Assembly (NCBI RefSeq): GCF_030272615.1
Contig: NC_081413.1
Span: forward strand, 603,942,709 to 604,006,708
From: Cryptomeria japonica
Taxonomy: Eukaryota > Streptophyta > Pinopsida > Cupressales > Cupressaceae
Direction: 5' to 3'
Length of the DNA stretch: 64,000 bases
The stretch's first letter is position 1. Each line of letters begins with the position of its first letter. Positions 23,385 to 35,492 of this stretch are shown here, piece after piece. Position numbers and translations under genes: made by a program. A model generated the notes under the pieces. It searched no databases and had not been told where the DNA came from. It saw only the letters and a list, made by a program, of their open reading frames with translations.

Positions 23385-23742
23385 CAGTTTGATTATGGTT
23401 GTTGAGGCTTTTGCAGCCTATGTCAATGTCAATTTGGCTAAATAGAAAGGCATGCAAAATGTTTGGCTTTAGTGCGTCTCCCTAAACATTACTAATTGTC
23501 TTAAGGGGTCTTCTTCTCTTAGTTAGATGATCAAACATATCATTGAAGATTTCCTTATGCTCCTGAGAGATTTTGAAGACTTTCAAATCTCTCACGTGTT
23601 TCGGGAAGCAAATAATGTGGCCGATAATTTGGCCAATATGAGGGTTAGTTTAGCTAGCAGAAGAGTGTGGGATATTAATGATCGTATCCCTGTGGATCTC
23701 CATAGCCTCATTAGTAATGATTGTAATACGTACAAAGCGTAG
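23385..23742 (+). pseudogene. LINE RNase H C-terminal fragment
   Basis: Contains VVEAFAAYVNVNLAK (the Glu-bearing helix), a damaged LEGDS region (the Asp is lost), SLNITNCLKGSSSL, and the clear C-terminal part FQISHVFREANNVADNLANM with DINDRIPVDL. This is the RVT_3-type RNase H found in plant LINEs. The catalytic site is broken and a stop lies at about 23525. Confidence 0.7.
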
Positions 23743-25021
23743 GGGGTTCTTGGAAATAAAAAAGGAAAAAGGGCTTCAATGTGTCCAGGGCAGGATGAAT
23801 TTTATTATGACTAAGCCAAAATTTCTGGAGACTTTCCTTTTCTTCATTCTTTGGTCGAGATCTATCACTATTATGTTGCAGACTATGGGGTTTGGAGTTT
23901 CTTGCTTGATGGGAGGGGATAGAAACCACTTGGAGCTCATAGTGGTGTATGAGGAGTGTCATAATAAGGAAGATGTTTGCAAGGAGATTTCTGCGGGCGG
24001 GTTGATAGGGTATATGTAGACGTTGCATGGGTCGGATGCCCTCATTACAGATTCCTTCATTCAAGGATGGAGGGACGGTGTGCTCTGCATCTTCAATATC
24101 GAGCTAGAAGTGAATGAGGAATTGGTGGCCAAGGTATCCAATACCTTGATTGAAGGAACCAAATTCTACAAGGACAAAAAATGTGCCACTGCTGCTTTTG
24201 ACACCTTCCTCATGTCGAAGGAGAGGGAGAAAATGAGGAAAAGCACAAATGGTGGTTGGGATAGAACATCACTCCCTTATCTATGGATGACAATTTTGAA
24301 GGTTATCATGTGATACCTCACTCTAGATGGTAAATTTTGTAGTCTCTTTAGTCACAATTTTGTCATTTTTAATCATTTTCGGAATGACAAGTGTATCTCT
24401 TTTCCCTTTTACCTGGCGGCCTCCATGAATCATAGTATTTAGGCTCATGTGAAGAGGGTTTCCTCCCCTATTCTTCATGAGGGATTGATCCTTCTGATCA
24501 TGGATTGGAGTGGGTGTGAGAAAGAACATGATGCTAATATCTTAACGCCGTCTGATGTGGGTAGGGCTACACCGAAGGAGATGGCTTCCTCTGTCTCGGA
24601 GGTTATGGTTTCCATTCTTAGTCTGCGGAATTTATAGGAGAACCAACATGCCTTGTTCCTTAGGATTCTACAAGACATTAATTGTCTGAAGGAAAGGGTT
24701 GATCAGCCGAAGGGAGATTCAGAAGTCCTCAAGGACCATGAAACGAGAATCAAATCTTTGGAGGATGATTGTTTGAAACTCAAGAAGAGTTTGACTATGG
24801 TGGTGGTAGTTAGAAAGGGAGCTATGGATAACACTAATGAAGGTCTACGCAAGCTAAATGAGCAGGCCAAAGTATTGCATGTCATTTTCCAAGGTAATTC
24901 TCCTTTGGGCAAGATGAAGACGGAGAAGAAGGCTAAGGCATCGAATGCAAGGACAAGAAAGATTCTCAGGGTGCCTTCAGAGAGTGTGGATGAGGATGAG
25001 GAGGACATTGAAGAGCCCTAG
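23743..25021 (+). pseudogene. LINE ORF3 (copy c), unrecognised protein with coiled-coil and acidic tail
   Basis: Follows the RNase H directly. Ordered blocks match copy a: CHNKEDVCKEISAGGL with LHGSDALITDSFIQGW (about 23955-24070), FNIELEVNEELVAKVSNTLI with GTKFYKDKK (24095-24185), YLWMTIL then YLTLDGKF (24280-24335), ISFPFYLAASMN and PILHEGLILLIMDW (24390-24510). The C-terminal frame (24653-25021) is intact for 122 codons: a coiled coil (CLKERVDQ, VLKDHETRIKSLEDDCLKLK), a basic patch (KMKTEKKAKASNARTRK) and an acidic end (DEDEEDIEEP). Several stops lie in the N-terminal half. Function unknown. Confidence 0.6.
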
Positions 25022-25320
25022 CCGGTTCCTGCAACAAGGCTTTGTAGCAAAGACAGGGGTGTGACCCATACAGATAGTGTCAGTAAGAAAGTTTTGTTGA
25101 TTAACAAAGAGGTCATTATGAAGAATGAGAAAATAGGTAAGCTTCTGTAATTTTGTTTAGTTGTTTTTTTTTGTCTATCATTCAGGCTTCGTTGCCCTAT
25201 TCTATTGGACTAGTTGGCGTCTTTTTTGCAGCTGGATCCTGGTTGTTTCAATTCTTTCTTATTTTTTGTTAACTTTGGGTTTTTGATCCCTGTAAAACCA
25301 GTTTTTCCCTTTAATCAAAA
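25022..25320 (+). other. LINE 3' untranslated region
   Basis: T-rich sequence after the ORF3 stop, ending with GATCCCTGTAAAACCAG and TTTAATCAAAA, shared in part with the LINE tail at 28.6 kb and with the minus-strand LINE end. Confidence 0.5.
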
Positions 25321-25599
25321 CAATTTGATTATGTTATCTTGTCAAGTAGAGAAATGATTTTCTTTTAATCGACACTTTCAATTCAGCTGCCAGTCATTCT
25401 TTATACTTATCAATTGAGTCATTAGATTTGAACTTTGACTTTTAACACCTATTTACAATTAAAAAAAAATTGATAACAGTAAATGTACAGAATCGCATGT
25501 CTAGTTTTGATGAACTCAGTCCATCTATTAATATAACACTTTCCCATTTTTTTTGGTTGCTTCATAAAAAATGCTTGCTTTACAAGCGTTTATACCAAA
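25321..25599. other. Spacer
   Basis: AT-rich; no feature supported. Confidence 0.35.
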
Positions 25600-25639
25600 T
25601 GTCATAAATACATAGTTGACCTCATAGTTTTGTAATTTG

Positions 25640-26425
25640 ATGGGCATGCAAACACTGGATTGTAAAGTGGGCAATGAGCTCCACCAGCATAGAAGCTTCC
25701 AAACAGGCGTGGACGACCATCAAAACATGCATAGATTTTTGTAGCAGCCCGGGCACTCATGCATGCAAAACATGCAACAGACATCCATCACACCATGAAA
25801 AAGAGACGAATTCTGTCAGATCAACGTTGATGTTGCAAATGACCATTGTGGACATGCATGTAAAATTCAAGCTTAGAAAATTTCAACGGGTGGCAGTAAA
25901 GCCTAAATCCCACGGTTTTTAGTAACGCCCTCAGGGCCTGTACCAAATGGGAGCTATTAATTAGGGTATCGGCGTCCATCAAACTATGTTGGAAGTAATT
26001 TTTCGCTCCTCCAGCAGACATTTAAAAAATGTGGATGCATTGAACATGCGCATAAATTGCTAGTCCAAATGGTCTAAACTGATTCAGCCAAGAGCTTGAA
26101 AACTGATGCAATTGTCAGCGCATATACAAACTACATGGTGTTGCAATGGTAGTTCACGTATTAAGTAGGTATGCCCAGAACAAAAACCCATGCATGGCAC
26201 ATTGACTGTGATAAAATGCCTCGAAAGAACTTTTGTAGTTAGTCACGTACCAAGCAATGCGTTGATAAGGACTAATTTTATAAGACATGGAAGAGGTTCT
26301 AGAAATTCAAAACAAATGGAATTGCTAGGGTTCAGACATTTGCGAAAATGTTGAAACAGTGTCAAGTCACTTAAATGTTTGCCAAAATGCCTTGTATAAA
26401 TATACTCTCATATGATGAAATGGTT
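25640..26425 (+). promoter_or_regulatory. Candidate promoter with clustered CATGCA motifs and TATA box
   Basis: CATGCA or the full RY core CATGCATG occurs at 25645, 25726, 25758 (CATGCATGCA), 25771, 25853 and 26189. A canonical TATAAATA lies at 26395-26402. RY repeats upstream of TATAAATA are typical of seed-specific plant promoters. The composition is less AT-biased than the spacers and no retroelement words were found. A short frame begins at 26412, and a GTGAGT donor-like site lies at about 26469. All of this is motif-level evidence only. Confidence 0.3.
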
Positions 26426-26567
26426 GCAGAGAAAACACCAAATGTATTTCTTGAAGCAATCTTTCAACGTGAGTCCAGACGAAGGCGTGGAGACTAGATA
26501 TGTACATCTATCAAAGCACAAGGACGAGAAGATACATCGTTTGCTGGCCCCTTTTGTTTGTTTTTGA
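26412..26567 (+). other. Short open frame after the TATA box, unrecognised
   Basis: Opens MMKWLQRKHQMYFLKQSF and closes with TGA at 26565-26567 (51 codons). The first two ATGs are too close to the TATA box; the ATG of QMYFLKQ would be the first one downstream of an expected start site. A GTGAGT at about 26469 could instead be an intron donor. No domain recognised; may be chance. Confidence 0.15.
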
Positions 26568-28577
26568 ATATATGGAGACTTCTGTTCTAGAGCTTGTCTA
26601 GAGTTTGGTTGTGACTAGGAGCATTTTTCTCTTACATGCTTTAACTGCTATTATCAAAAGAATTACAGAAACAAAATTTCAAATTGAAATACCTCCGTGT
26701 AAACATCACATGCAGTCCTAATTTTGATATTTTTCATTTGATATCACCCCGAGTGTTGGTGACTTGTGTTGTAAATCTCAAATTTTTAATGTTGAATGTT
26801 TTTTAAAATGCCAAAGGGTGTCAAGTTTGGAGAAAAAATCATCTATTTATGATTAGGCTTGGGCAAGATAGGTAGAATCTCCTTCACTTTTGGCTCTACT
26901 AAATCAAGCAGGCTATCCTGAGACACTACTAAGATATTACCATGAAAAATAAACACTTACCTTGACACAAACCACACCCATTGGGTAATGCACCCTTATG
27001 TTGGTTGTTATGTCATGCCTATATTCATATTCTAGTTTGAGGAACTTCATAGTTTAACTTAAATATGTTGATTGACCATAACATTATTTTCCAGAATGCA
27101 GTAAATAATATTACTATGGCATTTTATACATCCAAAACTGACAACATATTATTAAAGGATGTTTTCTTTTGATTTTCTGGAGATGTGACTTAGTTTATAT
27201 AGATGGATATGATTCCTAGCTAGGTAATAGAGCTTTCTTTTGATATTTTTGGAGGTGTGTTGAGATAATGGAGAACAACTAGTTTATATAGATGGATACC
27301 TATCCTAGATGGGTAATAGAATCTAGGATTCTTAAAAAAAAAAAAAAACATGTAATGACATAAACCAAAATGATATACCGAAAGATCAAATTTATCTTCA
27401 TGAACATATAATCTAAATTTTGTGGTATGAAACATTGTGATATTTAACTTTGTAATCTGAAAACAAACTTACACATTTTTTATCTCACTTAAGAAGATAT
27501 ATTATAAAAGTTTCAGAATGATTTTATAGTGTTTTAAGTAAATAATCAAGAACATATCTAGAAAATGCACAAAATATTTGTGGAGACACTTATAAATGTG
27601 AAATTTGCTTATAAATGTGAAATTTGTTAGCTACAGGCTCTCTTCAAAAGCTATATTTTTTCATTACATGTTTGAGGTTAATCTAAACCTAAAAAAAATA
27701 ATGCGTTTCCCTTTGATGACAATGAAACCTCTCAAGCTTGCTATCATAATTTTTTAACCATATGTTCTTCAATCTTTTATCCCTTTCAAATAAAAACTTT
27801 CATTCCTTATATAGAAAAATTGTAGATGTTATTAGAAATATTAGGACTACTAATAATTTCTATAGGACTTACTAATCAAATATGTTATTAGGAATTTTGG
27901 GCATACTAATAATTTTTACACATTACATGCAATGGGAGGATGCCAATAATCCTTGCAATTTTGATGCCAAAATAAGTAGTGTATTGAAATCCACAAATTT
28001 ATCTTCTCTATCCACCTTGCTGACATTGAAAGTATTAAACATTTTAGTTACTTTTCAAATAATATTTATATACACCCTCAATCATTTTGTTTACCAACAT
28101 ATGTGTCTCTAACTTGAAACATAATAAATTGTAAATCATTATAATATTTCAAGACTTTAATTTAACACTTGAAACTATGTTTAAACCATATTGTTGGTGT
28201 ATTCAAAGTTATAAATAAAAGTGAAACTATAATTTGTGCCTTTTTGTGACACTAATAATATATTGATGACATTTCTTTCTCTTGAACCATACACTATTAA
28301 AATGCATACTCCATGAATCATTATATTTGGAACTTTTATTTGATATTAGGATTAACATGATTATGAGTTTCATTATCATAATACCCAACCAAAAAAATTT
28401 AAAAAATAATGTCTATGTAATATATATCATTCTTTGTCTTATATATACTCTTCACAATGTAAAGTATATTATTTTATCTATATAATTAGACTTCCTTCTC
28501 TTACAGTAGTCTTATAGTATAATATAAATTCATCTAGATACTATAACCAACTAAAATTTTATATTTTCTAAATAGCA
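26568..28577. other. AT-rich spacer with one diverged duplication
   Basis: No gene or element ends. Within it, 27167-27325 holds two diverged copies of a segment containing TAGTTTATATAGATGGATA followed by CCTAG and GGTAATAGA. Confidence 0.4.
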
Positions 28578-28592
28578 ACATACTCCACTTAG

Positions 28593-28670
28593 CTTACGAT
28601 TAATATCTTTTTGGCTGCTGGCCTTGCTTTGTAAAGCTTTGGGTTTTAGGTCCCTGTAAAACATGTTTGT
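28593..28670 (+). mobile_element. LINE 3' tail fragment split by element A
   Basis: Contains GGGTTTTAGGTCCCTGTAAA, the LINE tail motif seen at 25.28 kb. It is flanked on the left by ACATACTCCACTTAG (28578-28592). On the far side of element A the tail resumes (36657-36672, TTTATCTTTATCAAAA) and is followed by ACATACTCCACGTAG (36673-36687). The 15-bp direct repeats, one mismatch apart, are the LINE target duplication. The original insertion was only about 90 bp. Confidence 0.65.
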
Positions 28671-29840
28671 TGTTAGGCCCAATATGGAAAGCTAATGTAC
28701 TAAGAGGGGAGGGGTGAATCAGTAATTCAAATCTTTTCTTCAACAATAACTTTACGGTTAAGCATAAACCAAAAACTGCTGTAACATAATATAATGCTAA
28801 AACATATAAATAACAATCATACATGATTCACTCCATAACAAATATATTTTGGTCATGCAGAAACTCCTTGTTAGAGAGAAAAACTACAGTGGAGATGGCA
28901 CCCACAACTTCACTACAACAATAATAAAGGTTGCTCGGTTAGAGCTACATGTTTAGCTATTTCAGATAGCTTACCCTATTAGGAGTATCAAGATCTTTAG
29001 ATCTACCTTGCTAAAGGATTTTACAACACTTATTCTAAATGTTGCACCTGGTTAAAGGATTTACAATTTATAGACTTTGTTAGAGTCTTTTACCCTATTA
29101 AAGGTTTCTCTTACAACTCAAAACATTACAATCAAAATCTTACAAAATATCTGCAACTTCACATCGGAAATGTTATAGCAGATTCTATGTGCTCAAAATG
29201 AAATTACCTTGCTTATAGCATACCTCGGTAAATCATAAATTAACTTGGTAAACCCTTCTGTTTACTCTGTTCCTTGACTATTCTCTGAAATCCTTCTCGA
29301 TGACCTCTGTGTATCTCTGTCAATCGTAACAGTCATAACACTCAGTGCTTTCCCATGATTTTGCTTTTCACATATGTCTTGGTTCGCACACATATTTTTT
29401 ATCCTCAATTCATGTTGTATAAATATATCTCTTGTGATGGTGATCTTGTTCATGATTCATTAAATGAATAGCCATACAGAATTATTTCATTGCATAGATG
29501 TCCTCAAAATCATATAAAATCTATAAGAACAATTCCCAATGTGTTAACGGTTTCTTGCTCCTCGATCTTTGTAACACATTCCCCATATATGTCTAGGTTC
29601 AATGAATCTGGTAACACATTTCACTCGGTGTGTATTAGCTTGGTATACCATCTTTGCTTCTCGGTAGTCATAGAACGTTACTCGGTAGACAACTCGGTGT
29701 ATACTAAACTTTATAACTTGTAACTTCTGTAACCATCTGCTCTGTGCTTACCAACTGAATTATTTCAGTAGTAATAATCGACTAGAGTATATAGAATAAC
29801 TTTGGACATAAAACTAATGACAACTTAGTAAATAGTAACA
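28671..29840 (-). repeat. Element A 3' LTR
   Basis: 1,170 bp, closely similar to 35507-36656. Differences include single bases and two indels of about 20-40 bp. It is rich in CTCGGTA/CTTGGTA words between 29590 and 29720. Confidence 0.85.
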
Positions 29841-29856
29841 ATATCCCCTTTTGACA
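29841..29856 (-). other. Polypurine tract of element A
   Basis: Minus strand GTCAAAAGGGGATAT directly before the LTR start TGTTACTATT. The same position in element B reads AAAAGGGGAGAT. Confidence 0.7.
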
Positions 29857-30195
29857 TTAGTTTTGAAATGTTTGACAAAACTTCTTTCAAAGTCATAACT
29901 CAAAAAATAATCTATATACTTACAAAATTTGACTAAACTGATAGTATATACAATTGTCAATAAAATAGTATACTCAGATATACTCCCCTTATCAATATAT
30001 TGTACATAACTCTGATCATGCATGCACTGTGATCAATATTCTGTATTCATTGCTTGGTTCACTACTTGGTGATTATTGCTCCCCCTATCAAAATTCTGTA
30101 TACTCGAATATGCTAATCTGCTCGGTATACTCCTCTTGTATACACTATACTCCCCCTTTTTGACAAACATCAAAACTAGTTACCAGTGGAGGCAA

Positions 30196-33100
30196 CTAGT
30201 CAAAAATGGATTTATACTTTGTTCTTGCATCAGTGAGAGCGACAAAGAGTGAATCCTTGACACTATCCATGAGTGAATTCTAAGTTGTAATATCAGCTAA
30301 CAGTGAAATCAAACCATCTAAAGTGCTTCCCTCTGGCTGAGTGGATAAGGAGGTAGCCTTATTGATCTGTTCTCGGACAGAGGACAAGTGTGGAGTGAAT
30401 AAGGTTTGAAGAGTCATAATGTCCATCCTTATTTTGTGCTCTTCATTCCTAAGTTCCAATTGTTGAGCCATGAGCATTTGTAACTTGGTATAGAAATTTT
30501 GAATCGAATTTGGCTCAGTGGTCAATTTATTTGAGAGATCGGTGATCTCTTTCTCAATCACTTTTGTTTTATTCTTGATATCTTTAATGATTAAAGAAAA
30601 TGTACAGAGTTTTTGAAATAAATAAAGAATGTGCTTGAGTTGAGGGGACAACTTAGCAATAAATTTGACAAGTTTTACTTTACCGATAGAAATGGTTTTC
30701 TGTACCTTTTCAATCATTTTTGTAGTGAGCTCTTTGTCCTTCAATTTGCTCAGGTATTCAGATGCATCTACTTCAAATGTCTCGATCTTATTGAGGAGTT
30801 CATCTAGTTGAATATGGATGGTTGCATCTTTTGTCACTGTAGCTTCAGGTAGCATTTTTGTTAATAGTGCTTTGACCTTCTGAAGTACTCTGTTTTTCTT
30901 TTGTATAGCCATTTGTTTCTCTTGTTCTGCTTTGGCTTTGCATAGTTCACCAAATTCAATAAGTGCTTTCCCTTTTAATTTGGATATGTCTACATTCAGC
31001 AACACAATTGGTTCTGACAAATATAACTTGAAACTATGCTTTTTCATTTTCTTTTATTTAGAGGAGGAGGCTTTCACCAGTTGAACTAATACAATGGCTT
31101 GGGAGGCTTGTTCACCCTCGGTAGGTTGCTCAGTAGAGGAAACACTTTTGTCAATTTATTTAGCCTCAGAGGTAGCCTTCGGTGAATCCTTGCTAGGGGT
31201 CTTAGTTGTAACATTGTCAGTACTTGAAGTGGCTTGAGAATTTTGTTCCCCGATGGCCTGAGAAGTAGCTTCTCCTTTTGTAGATTGGTGACCCTCTTTT
31301 CCTTGTTTAGTATCCTGAGGTCTCTCGGTTGAAACATGTTGATTTATCGGAGGATAGGACTTGACTTGTTCCAAAACTGACTCACTTGATACCAGTTTGG
31401 CATAAGCATTCCCTTCTATCATTTCCTTGTCCAGTACCTCAGTATCCATGACATCCTCATCAGGTTGTATAGTTTCAGCGGGATCTTGCTCAATGATATC
31501 CACTATTTCAACTTCACCTTGCTCAATAGTACTCTTGATTCGAAATATTTCTTGCCATTGTTCTTTTGTCTCCTTCTCTACATCAAGATAGAGGCCATTC
31601 ATCAATTTCAGGGCTCTTTGTTTGACTAGGAAGTTAGTCTGGTAGTTTTTTAGATTATCACTTATTTCATCTACCGACATGTCTGGAAAGAGATGTACCA
31701 GACTTCTTTCTCATATTTGTTTTTCCGAGTCCATGGCATATTTCCACTCGTTATCAATATGTAAATACAATTCTTTTGGAAGAGAATTAGTTACTTCCAA
31801 TGGGACCAATCAAAATTTTAGAAGAGTACAGATTATAGCTTCTTCTATTTGTCTCTTTTCTACATCAGATATGGAGTCATATTTTACATATCTAAATGTT
31901 CCAAATCCACCATATTGCTTCAGACTTTTGCAAAAACTATCAACACTATGTACATCTTCCTTTTGACTCTTAACAATCTGAAATTTACTTACGTCTTCAG
32001 ATTCAGTGTCACTGGACTCTTTATTCAAAATGAGTCTCCGAGTAGATTTCTTATAAGTTTTTGTTACCTTTGGAACTGTAACATTTTTTTGTTTCTTGCT
32101 CGGTGACACTGCAAATGATCTAGTGTTTGGGTTCTTTATTGAAGGAGTTGGTGATACCTTTAACGTATCTTGCTTCTTCCTTTTCAAAATTTTCCCTTTT
32201 GGCAGCTCGGTGCTCAATGTAATAGCTACTTCTTGGGCTTCTGATTCCTCCTCAGTGATGACTTGAACACTCTTGATAGGAGTGGAGGAAGAACCTTCTC
32301 CAAATTTCTCCATTAATGCTTTAATCATTTTTGTTGCTTTCCTTGTAGCCTTTGGTACTACAATGCTCATTTTGACTTTTTCATTAACTTCTTCATATGT
32401 ACCATATCTAATCTCAGTAGCATGCCTTGGTAGTGCAAGAAAGGCATCTATCTGCTACTGTGTAATGTCAAAATCAATCTCATAACCCATAGGCGGCAAA
32501 GATTGAGTTCTCGGTTCTACTACATTAACATAGCAGTAGTTGGTGTCCACTTCAAAACATATATTGTCCTTATATTTTTCCACTAATTCAGGTGGTATCC
32601 TATGCCTGTTATGCATCTTTTCTTGAAACTTGCTAAAATAATCATCCATAATCTCATTGAAGTTATCACCTAGCTGTTTGATGAAGTCATTGATTTGATG
32701 GGTGATTGGTTGGTGTAGCTCCCAAACTACATTACCGACTGATGGAAAGAATTTCTCAAACTAGAAAAACATGCATACCAAAAGTGATCCAAACTTCCAA
32801 ACTTCAGTGTGTTTTCTGAGTTGTTCTTCTTCGGCTTCCTTATGGTGTTGATATTTTCAAACAGATTTTTCAACAACACTTCACATAGATCAATCTTCAT
32901 ACCTTTCTTCACAATTTTATAAGCTAAATCAACAGCTGCACATGGTACACTATTTTCCCTTGCCGATTGAAAGAAAAATAACCTATGACTCTAATTGCAA
33001 ACTTCAGCTCTCCATATGTGACATTGTTCAGTTTCATACCTCTACAATTAGATTCAACTCCGGTTAAAGTGATCAATTCCTTCTGTGAAATCATTTTCTG

Positions 33101-33537
33101 AGCTCGGGCATGATAAAAAATAGGGTAACCGGTGATCAAGTGGATGATTTCCTTGGTGATTTTGAATGGTTGCTCCTCTAACCACATAAAGTCATCATGA
33201 ACTCTGATCAAAACAAATTTAACCCATTGGAGTTTGAAGACTCATGGATAGGTTAGGGCTTCAATCAATCCCTTGACTTTATTATGTTCAAACTTGCTAT
33301 CCAGTTTTCCATCGGTACACAATTCATCATACGTATCCTTGATCTTTGTGTGACCTAGTTCCTCAACATGACACTTAGTGAAGAATTTGACATCCTCAAC
33401 TAATAAAACCCTATCTGGAATGAGTGAAACGCAGTTTTATCATCTAGTTCAGATGCTACTTTGGGAGGTAGTGAGTATTTTAGTGAGGGCTTCCTAATGT
33501 TATTAACAACAATGAGTTTCTGGATCTTAGGAGCCAT
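30196..33537 (-). pseudogene. Element A ORF2, large protein of unknown function
   Basis: Starts MAPKIQKLIVVNN at 33537 and closes at TAG 30196-30198, where element B reads Gln and continues a few codons. N-terminal half contains WLEEQPFKITKEIIHLITGY and LTGVESNCRGMKLNNVT. A UAG at 32455-32457 sits between two Gln codons (CAG TAG CAG) and is shared with element B. The second half has SIVVPKATRKATKMIK, Lys-rich patches, FCKSLKQYGGFGTFRYVKY, a Thr/Ser/Glu/Pro-rich linker, and a C-terminal helical region rich in Lys, Glu and Leu (IHIQLDELLNKIETF, ELRNEEHKIRMDIMTLQTLF). Private frameshifts occur, for example near 32760 and 31090. No enzyme motif. The front half resembles plant Transposase_32-like proteins in style (inference). 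Confidence 0.6.
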
Positions 33538-34097
33538 TTCAAACTTTGGATAATCACTAAAGAAAGAGTCTTAGGGTTTGAAAACTTTTAACCAGCAGAT
33601 GCTTTCCACTTAGTAAATATAAAACAGATATTCACAATTGATACGATCGGTTAACTTGATTGACAATGCATTGTGATTGATATAAATACCTTGAATTTCA
33701 CTTTGGAAGAGATTTGATCACCTTTGAATCACCTTCAAATCGCTTCACTCTACTTTCTGAAAACTTGGTAAGTGTAAAATGACCACGCAAAAGCTTTAAG
33801 TACACATTTTACTTTATCGGGCTCCATGCAGTTAGGTCAGAAAACATTAAATGCACTCGGTTCCACTAAACCAATTTACCTTCCTTTTCATGCTTTTATC
33901 GAGTAGCCAGACTTCCTGCATTTACCAACTTGACAGGCTTCCTGCATTTACCCACTTGACTAGTGCTCCAAAAGACTTGATAAAATTTCAAACTTGCTAA
34001 TGCATCTTAGCTATGTAGATTTTGAATTAAGTACATGATAAAATAGGAACTATTAAGATTTAACCTTGAGAGAATGCAGTTCCTTCATACCTTTACC

Positions 34098-35444
34098 AAT
34101 TAATTTGGAATGATGCACCTAACTCGGTAGGTAAGGTGCTTTCTTCATTTGACACAATTTACTTCTTTTTCCAAATCATCTGGATTTTGCTTTTTATTTC
34201 TTCAATGTCTCCTCTAGGTTGATCTCTACAATCTCTAGCCAAGTGTCCAACTTTTTGACAATGAAAACATGCCATACCAGGATTTCTCCATGATCTTTGG
34301 TTGTTCACTCGAAACCTTATAAAGTAGTTGGCACTTATATGTCCATATCTTCCATAGCATTTACACCATATCCTTGTATTATAATCCCATGGTACTGCAG
34401 TATACTATCAGTTAAGATCTGTGTGAGTTCGGTAGCCTCTAGTATTTGCTCAGTGTGTAGACCACATATAGTTCTTCTGCTTAAACCAACACTTCTCAGT
34501 ACTGTGTCCATATCTATTGCAGTTTTTACTAAACCCTTTGAATTTTGCCTTCTGATAATTGCTAGAAGACTTTGTCCTACATTGGTTAGATGTGTGACCA
34601 TATTTATTGCAATTGTAACAATAGCCATTGGACCTAGTGACATTCAGTTGCTTACCTTTTCTGATTTGGCACATGTTGGTAGTATGTCCTTGTTTTCCAC
34701 AGTAGTTGCAAATAGGCTTCTTTCCTTTGATGTTCTTCTTTTTTCCAGCTTGCTTTGATGATTCTCCTCTCTTAGTAGTGTGGATTCCCCTCTCGGTAGA
34801 GTCTTTTCCTTTGAAACCGAGTCCTGCAACTTTGTTGGGTCTTTTTCTATTCAGTTGCTCATCCAACATCTTTGATGCTTCATAACTCTTCTTCAGTGTT
34901 TCTTTGGATTTCTTCTCTATTTCAAGTTCATCGGTCAACCTTGATACTTTAAGTTTCAATGATTGATTCTCATCATCTTTCAGATTCGCTTCATGATGTG
35001 CATAACCCAATTGATTTGACAGATTTTGTTGAATTCTAGTCAACCTTGTGATTTCAACATTCTTTTCAGATACTAATGCTTCAAGCTGTTGTTTTTCTCT
35101 TTCTAGAATTTATCCTCGACTATCCTCAATGCATCAAGATTTTTAGTCATCTGTGTGCTGAAATGTTCATGTTCTCTTTTCATTGCTTTTAGCTAATTAG
35201 TCAGTGCTTTGATCTTTTCTTTCAATGCTCCAATCATTTCTTCAGTCTCTTCAGATATACTACTCTCAGATGATGTCTCAATTTGTTCCACCAGCTCTTG
35301 AGAGTCCTGCAAATCATCAGACAATCTTCTTCTAACTTTCAGAGATTTTTGCATTTGTTTCTGCATGTCAGCAATCACTTGATTAGCATGATCCAATTCA
35401 TTTTGAAGATTCGAAATTCTCTGAGATTGTTTGTAGCCTTCCAT
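34098..35444 (-). pseudogene. Element A gag-like protein with coiled coil and zinc knuckles
   Basis: Start chosen at MEGYKQSQRISNLQNELDHA (35444), the same start as in element B and about 50 bp inside the PBS. The first 250 residues form a long coiled coil (DMQKQMQKSLKVRRRL, QDSQELVEQIE). Then come CCHC knuckles: CNYCGKQGHTTNMC, CYNCNKYGHTSNQC, SKNCNRYGHSTEKC (first Cys lost), CKCYGRYGHISANYF (degenerate), CFHCQKVGHLARDC. Multiple knuckles suggest RNA packaging. A TAG after KALTN and frame changes near 35100 and 34440 disrupt it. Domain order is conserved in both copies. Confidence 0.7.
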
Positions 35445-35492
35445 TGATAAGATCTTTCTCTTTAGGCAGTTAAACCCTTTTCCAAGATTCAA

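Larger units (their letters stand above)
23385..25320 (+). mobile_element. 5'-truncated LINE with RNase H end, ORF3 and 3' tail
   Basis: A plus-strand LINE that retains only its 3' part, as expected from incomplete reverse transcription. It begins inside the RNase H, continues through an ORF3 homologous to that of the minus-strand LINE, and ends in an untranslated region with GTTTTTGATCCCTGTAAAAC and CCCTTTAATCAAAACAA. A similar GGTTTTAGGTCCCTGTAAAA tail occurs at 28.6 kb. Target duplications were not identified. Confidence 0.65.

Noticed and set aside
25602-25784. 60-codon Cys-rich minus-strand frame resembling a small secreted peptide
   Set aside because: No signal-like start, no conserved Cys spacing, and it overlaps the CATGCA motif cluster, whose TGCATG words supply the Cys and Met codons.
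34297-34758. 153-codon plus-strand frame rich in Ser, Val and Ile
   Set aside because: Antisense of the zinc-knuckle gag of element A; the same shadow appears at 58626-59045 opposite element B gag.
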